DNA of 64,000 nucleotides from Amphibalanus amphitrite (GCF_019059575.1 NW_024883001.1:62001-126000), one strand, 5' to 3'; numbered from the stretch's first letter, positions 8,085 through 19,503 are shown. Numbers and translations are program-made. Notes: generated from the sequence alone by a model not told the origin.

Positions 8085-11000
8085 CTAGGATTGAAAACGA
8101 TCTGGGGGGAGCGACACTCTGCCAGACCTGGTCACATACGCGCCCCGCACAGATGTACCCCCATTCCCCACCTGATCTCGGGCCCGCCGGCAGAGGTAGT
8201 ATAACGCCAGTGGATCCGGTCCAGTCTCCTCGGACCCCGTCTGCTTCCTGGGACGCGTTTCTGTGGCTGTGTCCGATGCGTCGTCCCTCCGGGTGCTTCC
8301 AGACGTTTCCTGTTTGTGGGACTCCCGTTCCACAGCTGGCTTTAGCTGGTTGAAGTGCAGAGCCTTTTCCTTGCCCTTGTCGTCACGGACGAGGTACGTT
8401 ACTCCTCTCTCTCCTCCGAGGCGGCCGATGATGGTGCCCGGGCCTTTGTAGTACAGTCCCAGTTTCGGCTTCCCGCCGACCGAGACCCTATTATCCCGAA
8501 TCCATACCCGGTCACCAGCCTCGAACCCTTTTCCGCTCGCGCGCTGGTTGAATCGGGTCGCAGCCTCCGTAGCACTGGCCCGGGTTTTCCTGATAGTCGC
8601 CTGATAAGCCTCTGAAATGGCCTTTAGACGCTCTTCAAGGTAGCACCGGATATTTACCGCCCGATCCGGAGGGTTGATGACCGCATCGAGTGGCGTTTTC
8701 GGGTGGAATCCGTGCAGCAGAAAGAACGGGGAATATCCGGTGACGCTGTGCACAGAGGTGTTGTAGGCCATGCAGTACGCCTTGATGTCAGCGTCCCAGT
8801 TCGCTCCTTGAGGGTCAACGTATTTGGCGACCATGTCCTTGAGTGTTCTCATAAAACGCTCTACCATACCATCACTCTCAGGGTGATAGGGCGTTGTACG
8901 CGTTTTCTGGATGCCCAGTCGCTTGCACATGCACTGGAACAATGCAGACTCAAATTGGCCTCCTTGGTCCGAGTGAATCCTGTCTGGCACCCCCATGTCG
9001 TAAACCCAATCCAACAGCACCGTGGTTACGGTTTCGGCATCCTGCCGTCTGACTGGGTACACTCGGACGTATTTAGAAAAATAGTCCATGATGACTACTG
9101 CATATCGGTTGCCATTCTCCGACACCGGCATCTCAGTGATGTCAATCGCAATTCTGCGGAATGGTTGACTCGTGACCTCCGTCACCAGAGGAGCTCGTCT
9201 CTTCGGTGCAGGGCGATGGCGCCGTTGGCAAAGGTCACACGTGCTGCAGTACCGACGGATGTCCGCGAACATGCCGGGCCAGAGGAAGCGCTGTCGCACT
9301 CTTTCCGTTGTTCGACTCCGTCCCAAGTGTGCGGACGTCGGATGGTCATGGGCGAGCGTCATGATTCTTGATCGCATCGAATCGGGGACCAGGGCCCGGA
9401 AGCCCCACTTCGTCCTCATGCCGAGAACGCCCTCCCGCACTTCGAGCTGCGTCCAGCTCCCACGCAGTAGCTCCCACTCGGCGAGAGGGTGATCGGGCGG
9501 TGGTTCCCGACTGCCCAGACAGGCGTTCCGCATGACACTGAGGACCTCGTCCTCTTGTTGCGCCGTCTGCAACTCCGATTGTCCTGGTGCTTCAGTGATT
9601 AGGCGTCCCGCCTGGTCACCCTTCGCACTAGGTGGCGCAGTAGGCAGTGCGCAGACTTGGTCAAGTTCTGCTGCGCCTCGAGTCTTCCCCACACATTCCT
9701 CCTCTCCACCAGAAGCAGGTTCTTGGGCTCTTGTAGCTGCGGTATGCACGGGTGCTTGACCGGCTTCGGCGGGGTAAGACTTGCTGCGCTTGCCCGTCCA
9801 GATATTGCCGTTGACTGGTCGCTGCCGGGACATCGCATCGGCATTGCCGTGATCACGGCCCGGCCGGACAACCACCCGGAACTGGTAAGAGCTCAGCTCG
9901 ATGGCCCACCGGCCACGTCTTCCCGTCCCGTCCCGTTCCACATTGATGGACTCCGGTACACCCGTGAGTGGTTTGTGATCGGTCACGACTTCGAATTCTG
10001 CTCCAACTGTGTACTGGTTGAATCGCCGGATGGCGTGAACGATGGCCCAGAGTTCTTTATCATATGTTGGCCATCTGCGCTGTTGCTTTGTCAGCACCTT
10101 ACTGTCGTAGGCGATGACTCTCTCCGTGTCACCCACCCGCTCCGCGAGCACTGAACCGACTGCAGAGTCGGATGCATCCGTGTACAAGACGAATGTACCA
10201 CGGAACGTAGGGAGGGCTAACACTGGAGGTGCAGTCAGCGCCTGCTTCAGACTCTCAAAAGCTGCTTCAGCTTCCGGCGTCCACGTCAGGTGGTCACCCA
10301 CCACCTTGGCCTCCTTCAGCGGCTTCGTGAGATCCATGTATTGTGGGACAAAACGGCTGTAATATCCGCACAATCCGAGGAAGCTCTTCATGCCATCTTC
10401 CGTCTTCGGTGGAGCCCAGTCGAGTATCTTCTGGATGTTATGTGGGTCCGGTAGGAGTCCCTCCTTTGCGACCCGGTGACCCAGGAACGTAACTTCGCGC
10501 TTTGCGAGGCGGCACTTTTCTGGTTTGAGCTTCAGCTTCGCCGACCTCACTCGCTTGAAGACATCACGGAGCGTTGCGATGTGCTCGTCCTCGGATCTGC
10601 TTGATATGATGATGTCATCAAGGTAGACTAAACAGCGTTTCGAGTCCAGACCTGCAAGCACCAGTTCCATGAGTCGCTGGAATGTGGCTCCAGCATTTTT
10701 GAGACCCATGGCCATCACCCTGAACTGATGGAGTCCTTTGCCCGTGGAGAACGCCGTCTTTTCTCGGTCCTCTGTGGCCAGCGGGACCTGCCAGTAACCG
10801 GTCGCCATGTCGAGCGTCGTGTACCACGTTGCCCCCGCTAGGGTATCCAACGCCTCGTCGACCCTCGGCAGAGGATGCGCACATCCGCGAGTTCGGCTGT
10901 TGATCGCGCGGAGATCGACGCAGAAGCGGAAACTTCCATCTTTCTTTCTGGCCAGGACGACTGGGGAGCACCACGGACTCGTACTCTCTTCAATTATTCC

Positions 11001-12071
11001 ATCTTTCATCATCTGCGTCTTCTGCATCTCGATTTGCTCGCGGAGTTTAACTGGCACCCGCCGTGGTCTCTGCTTCACGGGAGCCTCCTCCCCTGTGTCG
11101 ATGTGGTGTTCGAGCAAATCTGTCTTGCCGATATCACCCGCATACTGACTGAAGATGTCTGCATATTCGCTTAGAATGGTCCTGAGCTTCTCCTTTCCTT
11201 CCGCTGAGAAGTCAGATCCGTCCACATCAAGTACTTCTGTCACCGTCGTATTCTGACGCCTTTCTGTTCTGCAGCTCACATCATCAACGTCGTCATCATC
11301 ACTGTCCCCAACGCCTCCGTCTGCAGCCAGGCACAACTTGTACTCGCAGTCCTTCTCGTTTGTGGCATCATAAAATGTCCCTAGGTCGCTGCCTCTGAGA
11401 ACACGGACTTCTTCAGACCCAACATTTGTCAAAATGATCGAGACGCACCCGTCGTCGTCTGCAACGACCAGAGCCCTTGGAGTCAGGAGTCCCTCCCGCT
11501 CCGCTACGGTTGATGGCTCGAATATCCCGGCTGCACCCATTTCATCACTCTGCACGCCGTCCACTCTCTCCAGCTTACCAGCTACCACGCACTCTGACCG
11601 TGCTGGAATGACGACGTTCGACAGTAATCGCACTCGCGCACGTCTTGGTCGAACCTGCTCCCGGCTGGGCAGGGGAACGCTCATGGTTCCAATCTTGAAT
11701 GAGCCAGCGTCGTCGTCAATGACCGTGCGATGCATGCACGTGAAGTCGCGACCTAGTATCACGTCGTACACGAGGTCGTCTGCCACGGTCACTACCGGGC
11801 ATCGGAAGCTGACTCCATCAATGCATAATGAGAGGTTTTCCAACTCACCAACTATCTGGAGGGAGGTACCTCCCGCTCCGATAGCATTGCGCGCGCTGGG
11901 GCTGAGCCGGATTGTTCTTAGTGCTGGGTTCCCCTCATAAAATCCTCTTCGCATCATGGTGAAGTCGGCACCAGTGTCCACCAGCGCCCATGTCGGAGCG
12001 CCGTGAATGACGACCCGAACGGCCGACGCCGTGAGTGGGGACGCTTTAGAGAGGACTGGGACCTGTCCCAC
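8085..12071 (-). CDS. pol: Gypsy Pol polyprotein (protease, RT, RNase H, integrase)
   Basis: This 1,328-codon open frame encodes the retrotransposon polyprotein that copies the RNA into DNA and integrates it. Domains in order: aspartic protease with DTGAD at residues 32-36 and ILGRDF near 112; reverse transcriptase with the YLDD catalytic box at 483-486; RNase H with TDAS near 632 and a DHK motif later; zinc-binding H-H-C-C region of integrase near 915-955 (HLGR, CSTCDLC); and the integrase core with D977, D1035 and E1071, the usual 35-residue spacing between the last two. No chromodomain is visible; the tail ends with a basic TRSGRVSLPP stretch. The listed start is a GTG and probably not the real start: the frame is open upstream and lies at -1 relative to gag, so Pol is probably made by frameshift. 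All catalytic residues I looked for are present. Confidence 0.95.
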   Translation of the reverse strand: MGQVPVLSKASPLTASAVRVVIHGAPTWALVDTGADFTMMRRGFYEGNPALRTIRLSPSARNAIGAGGTSLQIVGELENLSLCIDGVSFRCPVVTVADDLVYDVILGRDFTCMHRTVIDDDAGSFKIGTMSVPLPSREQVRPRRARVRLLSNVVIPARSECVVAGKLERVDGVQSDEMGAAGIFEPSTVAEREGLLTPRALVVADDDGCVSIILTNVGSEEVRVLRGSDLGTFYDATNEKDCEYKLCLAADGGVGDSDDDDVDDVSCRTERRQNTTVTEVLDVDGSDFSAEGKEKLRTILSEYADIFSQYAGDIGKTDLLEHHIDTGEEAPVKQRPRRVPVKLREQIEMQKTQMMKDGIIEESTSPWCSPVVLARKKDGSFRFCVDLRAINSRTRGCAHPLPRVDEALDTLAGATWYTTLDMATGYWQVPLATEDREKTAFSTGKGLHQFRVMAMGLKNAGATFQRLMELVLAGLDSKRCLVYLDDIIISSRSEDEHIATLRDVFKRVRSAKLKLKPEKCRLAKREVTFLGHRVAKEGLLPDPHNIQKILDWAPPKTEDGMKSFLGLCGYYSRFVPQYMDLTKPLKEAKVVGDHLTWTPEAEAAFESLKQALTAPPVLALPTFRGTFVLYTDASDSAVGSVLAERVGDTERVIAYDSKVLTKQQRRWPTYDKELWAIVHAIRRFNQYTVGAEFEVVTDHKPLTGVPESINVERDGTGRRGRWAIELSSYQFRVVVRPGRDHGNADAMSRQRPVNGNIWTGKRSKSYPAEAGQAPVHTAATRAQEPASGGEEECVGKTRGAAELDQVCALPTAPPSAKGDQAGRLITEAPGQSELQTAQQEDEVLSVMRNACLGSREPPPDHPLAEWELLRGSWTQLEVREGVLGMRTKWGFRALVPDSMRSRIMTLAHDHPTSAHLGRSRTTERVRQRFLWPGMFADIRRYCSTCDLCQRRHRPAPKRRAPLVTEVTSQPFRRIAIDITEMPVSENGNRYAVVIMDYFSKYVRVYPVRRQDAETVTTVLLDWVYDMGVPDRIHSDQGGQFESALFQCMCKRLGIQKTRTTPYHPESDGMVERFMRTLKDMVAKYVDPQGANWDADIKAYCMAYNTSVHSVTGYSPFFLLHGFHPKTPLDAVINPPDRAVNIRCYLEERLKAISEAYQATIRKTRASATEAATRFNQRASGKGFEAGDRVWIRDNRVSVGGKPKLGLYYKGPGTIIGRLGGERGVTYLVRDDKGKEKALHFNQLKPAVERESHKQETSGSTRRDDASDTATETRPRKQTGSEETGPDPLALYYLCRRARDQVGNGGTSVRGAYVTRSGRVSLPPDRFQS

Positions 12072-12085
12072 GGCTCCAGTCCGGT

Positions 12086-13117
12086 TCAGTTTTCCTGATG
12101 CGCACCGGCGCCCCGCCGGGGATCAGCAGCTCTTGTCTCGGAGTGGCCTCCGCCAGTGCTGCCACCCTGGAAGTATTGGCACCCCGCCATCCAGTGGCCC
12201 TGCTGCCCGCAACATAAGCAGAGCGGCAGCGCGCGCCCATCCCTTGTCGACGGCAATGAAATGGGGCAGTGTCGCTTGAGGTGACCCAATTCTCCACAGC
12301 CGAAGCATCTGACGCTAGGTGAACCACGGCTACGCTCGGGGCAGTCTCGCTGAAAATGACCCGGCTGCTCGCAGCGGTAGCACCGGGGAAGTCGGCGAGA
12401 CTTACTCGCATCAGTTGTCGTCTTCGGCGCCATTGTGATGGCCGATATCGACTCGTGTAGCCCGCGAATATGATCCTCGATGGCTGTGAGCCGGTTGTTG
12501 TCCGTCACAGTCTTTTCTGCTTGACCCACGGTTGCTTCACCCCCGACCGGGCGGAACGCCCCGATGACGTCGATCTCATGCTTTCGCACTGCCTTGATCG
12601 TCTTCCTCGTCTCCTCGAATTCTTTACTAACGCGTACCGCGTCAGTCAGTGTGGATACGTTTTGGCTGATTAACCTCTCTTGCAATTGCGTGTCACGGAG
12701 GCCACAGATGAATCGGCCGCACTGGAATCCCTCCATAGCGCAGTGGTCGCTGGGCAGAGCCGGCTGGGCTAGCCCACTCAGCTCTCTGATCCTGGCTGAG
12801 AAGTCTTCAACAGACTCCGAAGGTGATTGGCAAACTCGGTTGAGTTCGGCATGAGCCTGCAACGTGCTTATTTGCCGACCGAACCGACTTTTCAGTGCTT
12901 CAACCACCCTGCCGTAGTCCTTCCGTGACTCTTCGGTGAGTGACGCGAATGTGTCCAGTGCTACTCCGTCCAAAAGACCCACCATAGCCGCCAGCCGGTC
13001 CCCGGCTTTCATGCTCGCTGTCTGAGCTTCGAATCGGCAGAACCATTTCTGCCACACTTCCCCCGACTCTCCACTAAATTTCGAAGCTCTTGAAAGGAAA
13101 ATGGTAGATAAATCCAT
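12086..13117 (-). CDS. gag: Gypsy Gag protein with three CCHC zinc knuckles
   Basis: This 343-codon frame starts with ATG about 185 nt inside the 5' LTR. The N-terminal 200 residues form a retrotransposon Gag-type capsid region (FSGESGEVWQKWFCRFE early, then helical sequence). Three zinc knuckles follow: CYRCEQPGHFQRDC, CFGCGELGHLKRHC and CLCCGQQGHWMAGC, at about residues 246-310. These bind the element RNA in virus-like particles (family knowledge). The frame ends at a TGA directly after a GGAAAAC run, where the -1 pol frame is open. Confidence 0.93.
   Translation of the reverse strand: MDLSTIFLSRASKFSGESGEVWQKWFCRFEAQTASMKAGDRLAAMVGLLDGVALDTFASLTEESRKDYGRVVEALKSRFGRQISTLQAHAELNRVCQSPSESVEDFSARIRELSGLAQPALPSDHCAMEGFQCGRFICGLRDTQLQERLISQNVSTLTDAVRVSKEFEETRKTIKAVRKHEIDVIGAFRPVGGEATVGQAEKTVTDNNRLTAIEDHIRGLHESISAITMAPKTTTDASKSRRLPRCYRCEQPGHFQRDCPERSRGSPSVRCFGCGELGHLKRHCPISLPSTRDGRALPLCLCCGQQGHWMAGCQYFQGGSTGGGHSETRAADPRRGAGAHQEN
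12088..12096 (-). promoter_or_regulatory. Candidate -1 frameshift site between gag and pol
   Basis: On the minus strand the gag codons GAA AAC TGA form an A-run immediately before the stop, and the pol frame is -1 relative to gag and open here. The heptamer GGAAAAC is not the canonical X-XXY-YYZ pattern, so the mechanism is an inference from the frame relation. Confidence 0.45.
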
Positions 13118-13280
13118 AGTCTGTTATACTGAACTCTACTGGAGAGAACCTCTCACCACCCAAAGTCTCTACTCACCGGTTCCGTCCACCTTTCCCACCG
13201 TGAGCTTGCGTAGGCCGTCACAGAACTCTCACAGCAATCTTCTTTCTTAAAAACTCATATGCAGCCCATTTACGTTATTG

Positions 13281-13298
13281 GTCCTACCGACCGCGCCA
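13281..13298 (-). other. Primer binding site of the Gypsy element
   Basis: Five bases inside the 5' LTR, the minus strand reads TGGCGCGGTCGGTAGGAC. TGG at this place is the complement of a tRNA CCA end. I did not identify the tRNA. Confidence 0.75.
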
Positions 13299-13303
13299 AA
13301 ATA

Positions 13304-13571
13304 TGTTAGGGCCAAGTAAAGCTGCATATACCACGACACGGTGTATTGTGCTTCCAGCGACCGAAGACCAAGCACGGACACGGCGACCCGCCGACTGACC
13401 CCGCCCGGTCAAGGTCGCGCCCTTATATAACCACGGCACAGAGCGCATGCGCGGTGACCGCGCGGCGGTCAGGCGGCTCGCCCGTCGCCGGCCGGCCGGC
13501 CGAGCCGCCGGCCCGGCCCGCGGCCGCGCCTCGGCCCCGCACGACCGGTCCGCGGTCACAATATCCCAACA
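13304..13571 (-). repeat. 5' LTR of the Gypsy element
   Basis: This 268-bp copy appears identical to the 3' LTR at 7695-7962 and is followed by the CCTT target duplication. Confidence 0.95.
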
Positions 13572-13709
13572 CCTTGAAGAACGATGCACACCTGTCCGCA
13601 CCGCAGAGCAGCTGCATCTTTCTAAGGACACGTTTGGCTGCTTTAACCGGTTTCCAGCGATCCCAATCGTGTACCACATCTGTGACAGCAGTCGCCAACC
13701 CGCTCTGTC

Positions 13710-13826
13710 GGTTCTGGATTCTGGACACATCTCCAGACCATCTGTGACGGGTCTGGGACGCTGGATTCTGGACACAGCTCCAGACCACCTGTCTGGATTC
13801 TGGACTCGGCTCCAGAATGGCTGTGT
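13710..13826. repeat. Imperfect tandem repeat, TGGATTCTGGACAC units
   Basis: Three imperfect copies of a segment containing GGATTCTGGAC and GCTCCAGACCA are spaced 30-50 bp apart. They are followed at 13915-13980 by a GGGAC/GAGGGGAC low-complexity tract. No coding function seen. Confidence 0.7.
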
Positions 13827-15069
13827 CGGGTTCTAAGCGAGACTCATCGTCTGGGGCGGATGAAACTTGAGACTTGGACAGCGCACATATGGTGTGGAGA
13901 TGTGTGGGGTAGCGGGCCGAACGAACGGGACGAGAGGGGACGGGACGAGGGGACGGGACGGACGGGACGAGGGGACGCCCGAATGAGTGATGGTACCAGA
14001 GGGGATTTAAACGGGACGCCAGAAGTCGGAGGGCACATTTTGTGCATGGATGTTTCTGTTCAACTAGTCTGCTCTAAAGCAAATCATCTGATGTTTCCCC
14101 AATTAGTGTGTGCCGCTTCACATAGGAACACAAGGCGAATACTGCTCGCTTGGTCAGCACATATGACGTCAGCACATATCCCTCCTGCCTTGAACGTCAA
14201 ACCAAAATCAAAGAAAAACGATCGCTAGAAATCGAGAACATATGCGTTCATGCAAACGACTGACGTTTTACGGGTTGAATTTGTGTAAATATTCAGAGCG
14301 TGGGATTTCCATTTATAGCATCGCCCCCTGAACCAGTGCACTTGTGGCAACTAGGCAGTCTTCAGGACGGTGCAGCACAGACCTAACTGAACCCCAATGC
14401 GCACCGCACGAAACATCCTTACTCTGGCACGACCCGGCACGGGGCAACATTTAGGCAGTTGGGCTCTGTCTTTCAGAACTGGTGTGGCACAGTCGCTGGA
14501 GAACTGGAGAACCGTCGCACAGGCACACCCATCAGACCAGACCAACGCAGTCTTTAGGGCCAGTGAAGCGCAATCCACATTTCATATTAGACCAGTCCAG
14601 CGTACGCTATTGGTCAATCCAGCGCACGTTATTGGTAAAGTAATTTCATATCGCACGCTCATTAGACCAGTCCAGCGCCAGCTACACAGCCGGTGAAGCA
14701 CAATTCATACCGCGCCTCCATTAGAGCGATACCCGCGGCGTCCGAGTCAGCACGGCGCAGTTAAAAGGACAATACAATAGCGTGGTTATCTATGTGGGAT
14801 CTCCCTGTGCACCAGCCCCCCTCCCCCCGGAGTGTTCGCACCGAGTGACGGCGGAAAACTAGGCAAAGAACAGGCAACTGTACGGCCAGCAACACGAATG
14901 GATAGCACGGGCTGAGCGGAAAGCCCCAATCGTGTTCAGGGGACGAGGCAAGGTCCTGTCTGAGTAATGGGTTATGGAATTGGCGATGGACTGTGGTATT
15001 GACACCTCACACTTGGCACGAACTCCAGCTACGGTCCAGTCGAAATCTGACTTTCAAGCCAAAATTTTC

Positions 15070-15393
15070 GACCGTTCCGTGATTCTATCCTCAGGATACT
15101 GAAATCCTTCTCCTCCACGCCGCAACCCCCCTCCGGGCTGGACAGGCAACTTTATCTCATGCGGGCTGCTCCCTTGGAGCGGCACCGCTGCTCCCGAGGG
15201 AGCGCACCCCGTAGCCGGGTGCAGTGAGTACCTTGGGGCTGGTCGGCCTGTCCTTCGGGATGGGCTCAGCCCCGGTGACTCACTAGGGTGCCTGCCCAGA
15301 CCAATGTCTCCCCCTAATTCCTATCATCCTTCCGGCTCTGAAATGGTCTAATTGGACCGAAAGGGCCTAACCCAACAAAACAAAAAACAAAAA
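15070..15393 (+). mobile_element. Retroposed repeat (SINE or 5'-truncated LINE), copy 1
   Basis: This 324-bp unit starts ACCGTTCC and ends in CAAAACAAAAAACAAAAA. It is flanked by an 11-bp direct repeat CCAAAATTTTC (15059-15069 and 15394-15404), the signature of target-primed insertion. A close copy lies at 45187-45506. I see no tRNA A/B boxes, so it may be a non-tRNA SINE or a LINE 3' end. Confidence 0.85.
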
Positions 15394-15404
15394 CCAAAAT
15401 TTTC

Positions 15405-18400
15405 ACCGAATTTCATTCTTTCAATTCCTAAACGCACGTCGCGCACGCCATAAAACCAGTCCACATTCAATGGAATGGGGGATCGTGTTCCTTTTTATTT
15501 TAGTCCAGAATTTTGAATCAACGAATTTCCAAGACAAGCACCTCGCAAACTGCATACGCCAGCAAGGCGCACCATAGCTGACTCCACCATAAACAATAAT
15601 TTATCTCAGACTTCAAATGAGCCTCTTTCTTCAGCAGTGCCTTGAGACGCCGTGAAGCGGCTGGCAGCCCCGCACGGCCCTCTCGGGCCGATCACCGGGG
15701 ACTGGGCCGCCGTCCCCCGCACTCATTTAATAAAACCACCCCACTGGAAACAGGCCCACAATCACCGGCGACTGGGGCCATCGCACCGCCCTGAGAGGCG
15801 GCAATGTCGCCCTTACGGCACCTCCCAGCAGCGCGAACGCCATGTGAAGGTGACTTTCACTGCGCGCGGGCCGCCGCCGCCGCCGTCAGAGTCGCAGTCA
15901 GTTCGCCGCCGCCCGCCACCCGTGCGCCTTTGAGCGTGTCACGCGCGACGACTGAAGATTCACGCCAGTCGCACGCGCTATTTGAATAAATGAGCATCTG
16001 GCTCACAATTGGAAGAAAAGATCGGAAAGATCATAGCGACGATCTTTTCAGTCGACGACAAAAAGGTAATTGTTTAACAGGAAGGAGATAAAAAGTGGTA
16101 TTTGGGTGCCGCCCGCGGCGAGGCAGGTGGCCTACGCACGGCGCCATCGCGAGCACCCCCAGCTGAGCTGAACGGTGTCAGAGATGTGAGGAGATCTACA
16201 CTACAGGACAAGTGTGATGCTGACGGCAAGGAGATCAGTATCTTCAGAGCTCTGCAATATGCAGTTAACAGGACGCCTGCTGGCGCTCCTCAATGTCAGC
16301 AAAAACTAGGAAATACTCATGATTTTCAACACCTCTAACTGAATTCTTAAATGTCAAAGCAGTTCAGCATTCATCCTCACGTGTGCAAACGAAAAAAATA
16401 TTCGTTTAGCATGCGTACTGCAAGAATGTCGAGCAGGCGTGCAAACTGCGAGACTAGCGCATTTCTACGGACAAGCGTCCACTGAGGGCCTGCACTATGC
16501 ACTGTTTGCCTCTCAATCTATCGGCGCAATAATCTATCATCGTTCGATGCACCATCGGTCTCATTGGTGAACGTTTCGCTGCATCAACACAGTCAAGTGA
16601 CCTGCGGATGGACTTCGATCAATGGACTTCGAGAGATGACACGGCATTGGTTTCGCAGCATATACGATATCGATCACATCAACATACCCTTAGGATCTTA
16701 GCAACGCCCCTCAGTATGCCATCATCGTCCCTCATCTCAAGTCAGTTCTCTACCTCAAAGGGGTACATCTTCACCATTCATGGTCACAACTTCACCCTCT
16801 AGAACGTCGTCGACACTCGAACTTATGTGCCACACAACCAACTCTCGAGGTCGGGTCGACATTCAACATTGACGTTTAGCATTCAACATTGAGGTCAACT
16901 ATCATGAGCAGCTGATCTATCATCGTCCTCGAGCCGAGGTTCAAAGGTCTCAGCGGATATAGATTATATAAGATATAAGATCTCTATGTATGGGACGCCA
17001 TACGGCCGCTTTGGTATATGCACATGTGGCCAACAGCCCGGGGACGGAATCCTAGGAGAAGGGAGACGACGGGAACAGTGGAGCGTTTGTTCTTCAGTGG
17101 AGGGGACCATGGCTAGTAGTGCTCCTCGCGTTTTAGGATCCATGAAGTTGAGGAGCGGCGCGGTTGGTGTCTGGTGGTAATTGGTGTGGTATATTCGGAG
17201 CTAAATTCTGCCGTATATCAGGGGACGGCGAGAGCCAAGGATGGACGGAGATTGGTACTGCTCAGAGAAGGTAAGCAGGTAAAGATGTTTGGTATTTTAA
17301 CGAAGGCTGCAAAGATGACTTTACGAGAGGCCGTGGCAATGGCTCCCAGATAAGCCTCTCTGCTATAATTTTCCCGGCATATCCTCCTCACCAGAATATA
17401 GTCTCTCCTATGCTAACAATTGACGCCAAAAGGAGAAACGTTTCTCCGCGAGCTAACTCATCAGACTGACGGAAAACATTGCCCATAAGCAATCCTCTAC
17501 CATAAACACGATACCTGCCTGGCTGACCATATTGAGGACTGGTCAATACGTCCTGTCCCGTGCCCGCTCATTCGAGGAACAGTTACCTGGCCAGCACTAT
17601 GTGATCAATACCTCCGTCCAGCTCTATTTCAGGCTGGCTCAGATTCCCCGAACGAATCTGAGTGGGTTTGACGAGGGCCCGGCTCGACCGACGTCAGGAT
17701 ATGACGCCGCCGTCAGTATATGACGCTGCCGTCTAAATATGACGCAGACTGTCCCCTGTCGCAGCCTTTGAAGTCAGGGCCAAGTTTGAAGTTCACAGTA
17801 CGCTGACAGGAATTGACGACAAAGTCACCAAGTTCATGAAGTTGGCCAAGCGTTGATACCTCGAGCCACAAAACAGTCCAAAAAGGACACAGGACGTCGC
17901 AAAACATGTCGGCTTTGACAGAACAGCGCTGGTTCGAATTCGGAGAATGTTCACAAAACTTCGAGCCATGAGACAGGAGCGCACTCCTTCAGTTGGATGC
18001 TGCTAAACTTGATGGGTCTCCCGGATCTGAGCCGGTTGAACAGTTCAGCAGCTCAGACTGAACCGATGTGATTTGGCAGCTCATTTGAATCGGCAGGCGC
18101 AGCTGGTGAATCTATTTGTAAATGAACCACAGTTGAACCCAGTGTCGAGCGACTCAACAGCTAACGTTACACAAACTCTCATTTCTAACCACCAAACAGA
18201 TCAAAGCAAGAGGGTGCTTCGGTTATCCATGCCATTACAATTTACAAGTGAGGTCTCAGAAGTCAGATTTATTTCTGCTACAGCGAAGCCTCAATGTTTG
18301 CATTATAATTCCTAGTAGCATCAATGAAAAGCGGGTTGAATTAGCAATATGCAATGGCTCACGTAACGTGGTCATTACTGAACCTTAATTTGCTGATCGG

Positions 18401-19395
18401 CGAGCTTCGAAGATTGCAACTACGAAGAAGCTATTGCCGCAACTTGAAGAAGGATCATGTTAACCCTTTAAAAGAAATTCAAACAACGTAATTGGTGATT
18501 TAATGATCAAGCATTCAAAGAAATAGTAATGGATCTGGTAATAGGATTAAATAAGACATATCATTGGCGGAATTAAAATAAAAGAGTGCGAAATTACACC
18601 ATTAAAACTGACTCAGTACCTTTATCTTCATTATTTCAAACACATTGGTAGAAACTAGAAATTCTGGCTCGCTTCGCGGGCCTGAAAAAAATGGCAAAGC
18701 CCCTTTCCAATTTCCAATCTAGCTTGAAGCAATATGTAAAAAAGGAAAAAATCCGAAAAGAAGTCTTCGAAACAATACAGTTCAGTTCCGTCGGGTCAGC
18801 ATGAGACTCCTGCATTCTGCAGTCCCCAGAGAGGAGATGTGAAAGAAGAGTATAAAGATCTGCCCCATCAGTTCGCAAATAGTCGAGCCGAAGTGAGACA
18901 CTCACGAGTGTGTGCCAAGAAACGCAGCGGCAGTAATCGTACACAGTCGTGCACATCATTCAACAACCGAATCAACCTTGTCTTTCACTGAATGCTCTTG
19001 TGCCACCCAAGAGCGTTTCTTCTCACAAGGCGACAAGCTTCGAGTTCTGAGCAAATATGGCCCACAAAAGTGCACAGAAAGATAGCGATGAGTCAGAAGT
19101 CAAATGGGACTTGCAAAACTGATACGGCTCAGCAAACAGCAATGTGATATCGCTTCAGTAACAACTGACGCACACTTTGGCCAATGAAAAAAACATTTTT
19201 ATACCACGTTTTCTTTCAACAATAATTACATATGTAAAGATGAAGGACTTCAAAGAAATTCGGATAACTTTTTGGGACACATTCGTGTGTTCAATAACAA
19301 AACACGCATGACATTTCCCCAAATAAAAAGTGTTTTCAGCAAGTAAACCGCACACAGTTTGCAGAGATCACCGATAGATGTCACTGCTAACTTAC
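15405..19395. other. Intron, no gene recognised
   Basis: Short open frames here are without motif or splice support. The sequence is moderately AT-rich with a CpG-richer patch around 15650-15960, and I recognise no element ends. Confidence 0.5.
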
Positions 19396-19503
19396 CTGGC
19401 AGACTCAGCCGGCCGGCGATAGATGTCAGCACCGTCGGCTGGGCCGCACACTCGGGTTCCCGCTGCCGAGCCTTGGCAATGCCAACCAACTTGCCTCCGG
19501 AGG
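19396..19503 (-). CDS. Host gene, visible exon 6
   Basis: This 108-nt exon is phase 1 at both ends. The acceptor is TGATGTTTTCCACAG ending at 19504, and the donor GTAAGT starts at 19395. The 35 whole codons start SGGKLVGIAKARQREPECAA and end TVLTSIAGRLSLP. It is a mixed-composition segment, one of the better homology probes in the gene. Its split codons complete with the exons at 19899-20104 and 6805-6945. Confidence 0.88.

Larger units (their letters stand above)
7695..13571 (-). mobile_element. Complete Gypsy-type LTR retrotransposon (Ty3/Gypsy, no env)
   Basis: Two 268-bp LTRs, identical as far as I can read them, bracket gag and pol on the minus strand. LTR ends are TGTT...AACA in both copies. 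Host CCTT lies on both sides (7691-7694 and 13572-13575), a 4-bp target duplication. A primer binding site and a polypurine tract sit in the expected places. The order protease, RT, RNase H, integrase is Gypsy-like. No env-like frame follows pol. Identical LTRs and intact frames indicate a very recent insertion. It sits in the host intron in the same orientation as the host gene. Confidence 0.96.

Noticed and set aside
8263-12280. Plus-strand frames across the Gypsy body (for example 8703-9371, 9657-10154, 11434-11940)
   Set aside because: Antisense shadows of pol and gag.
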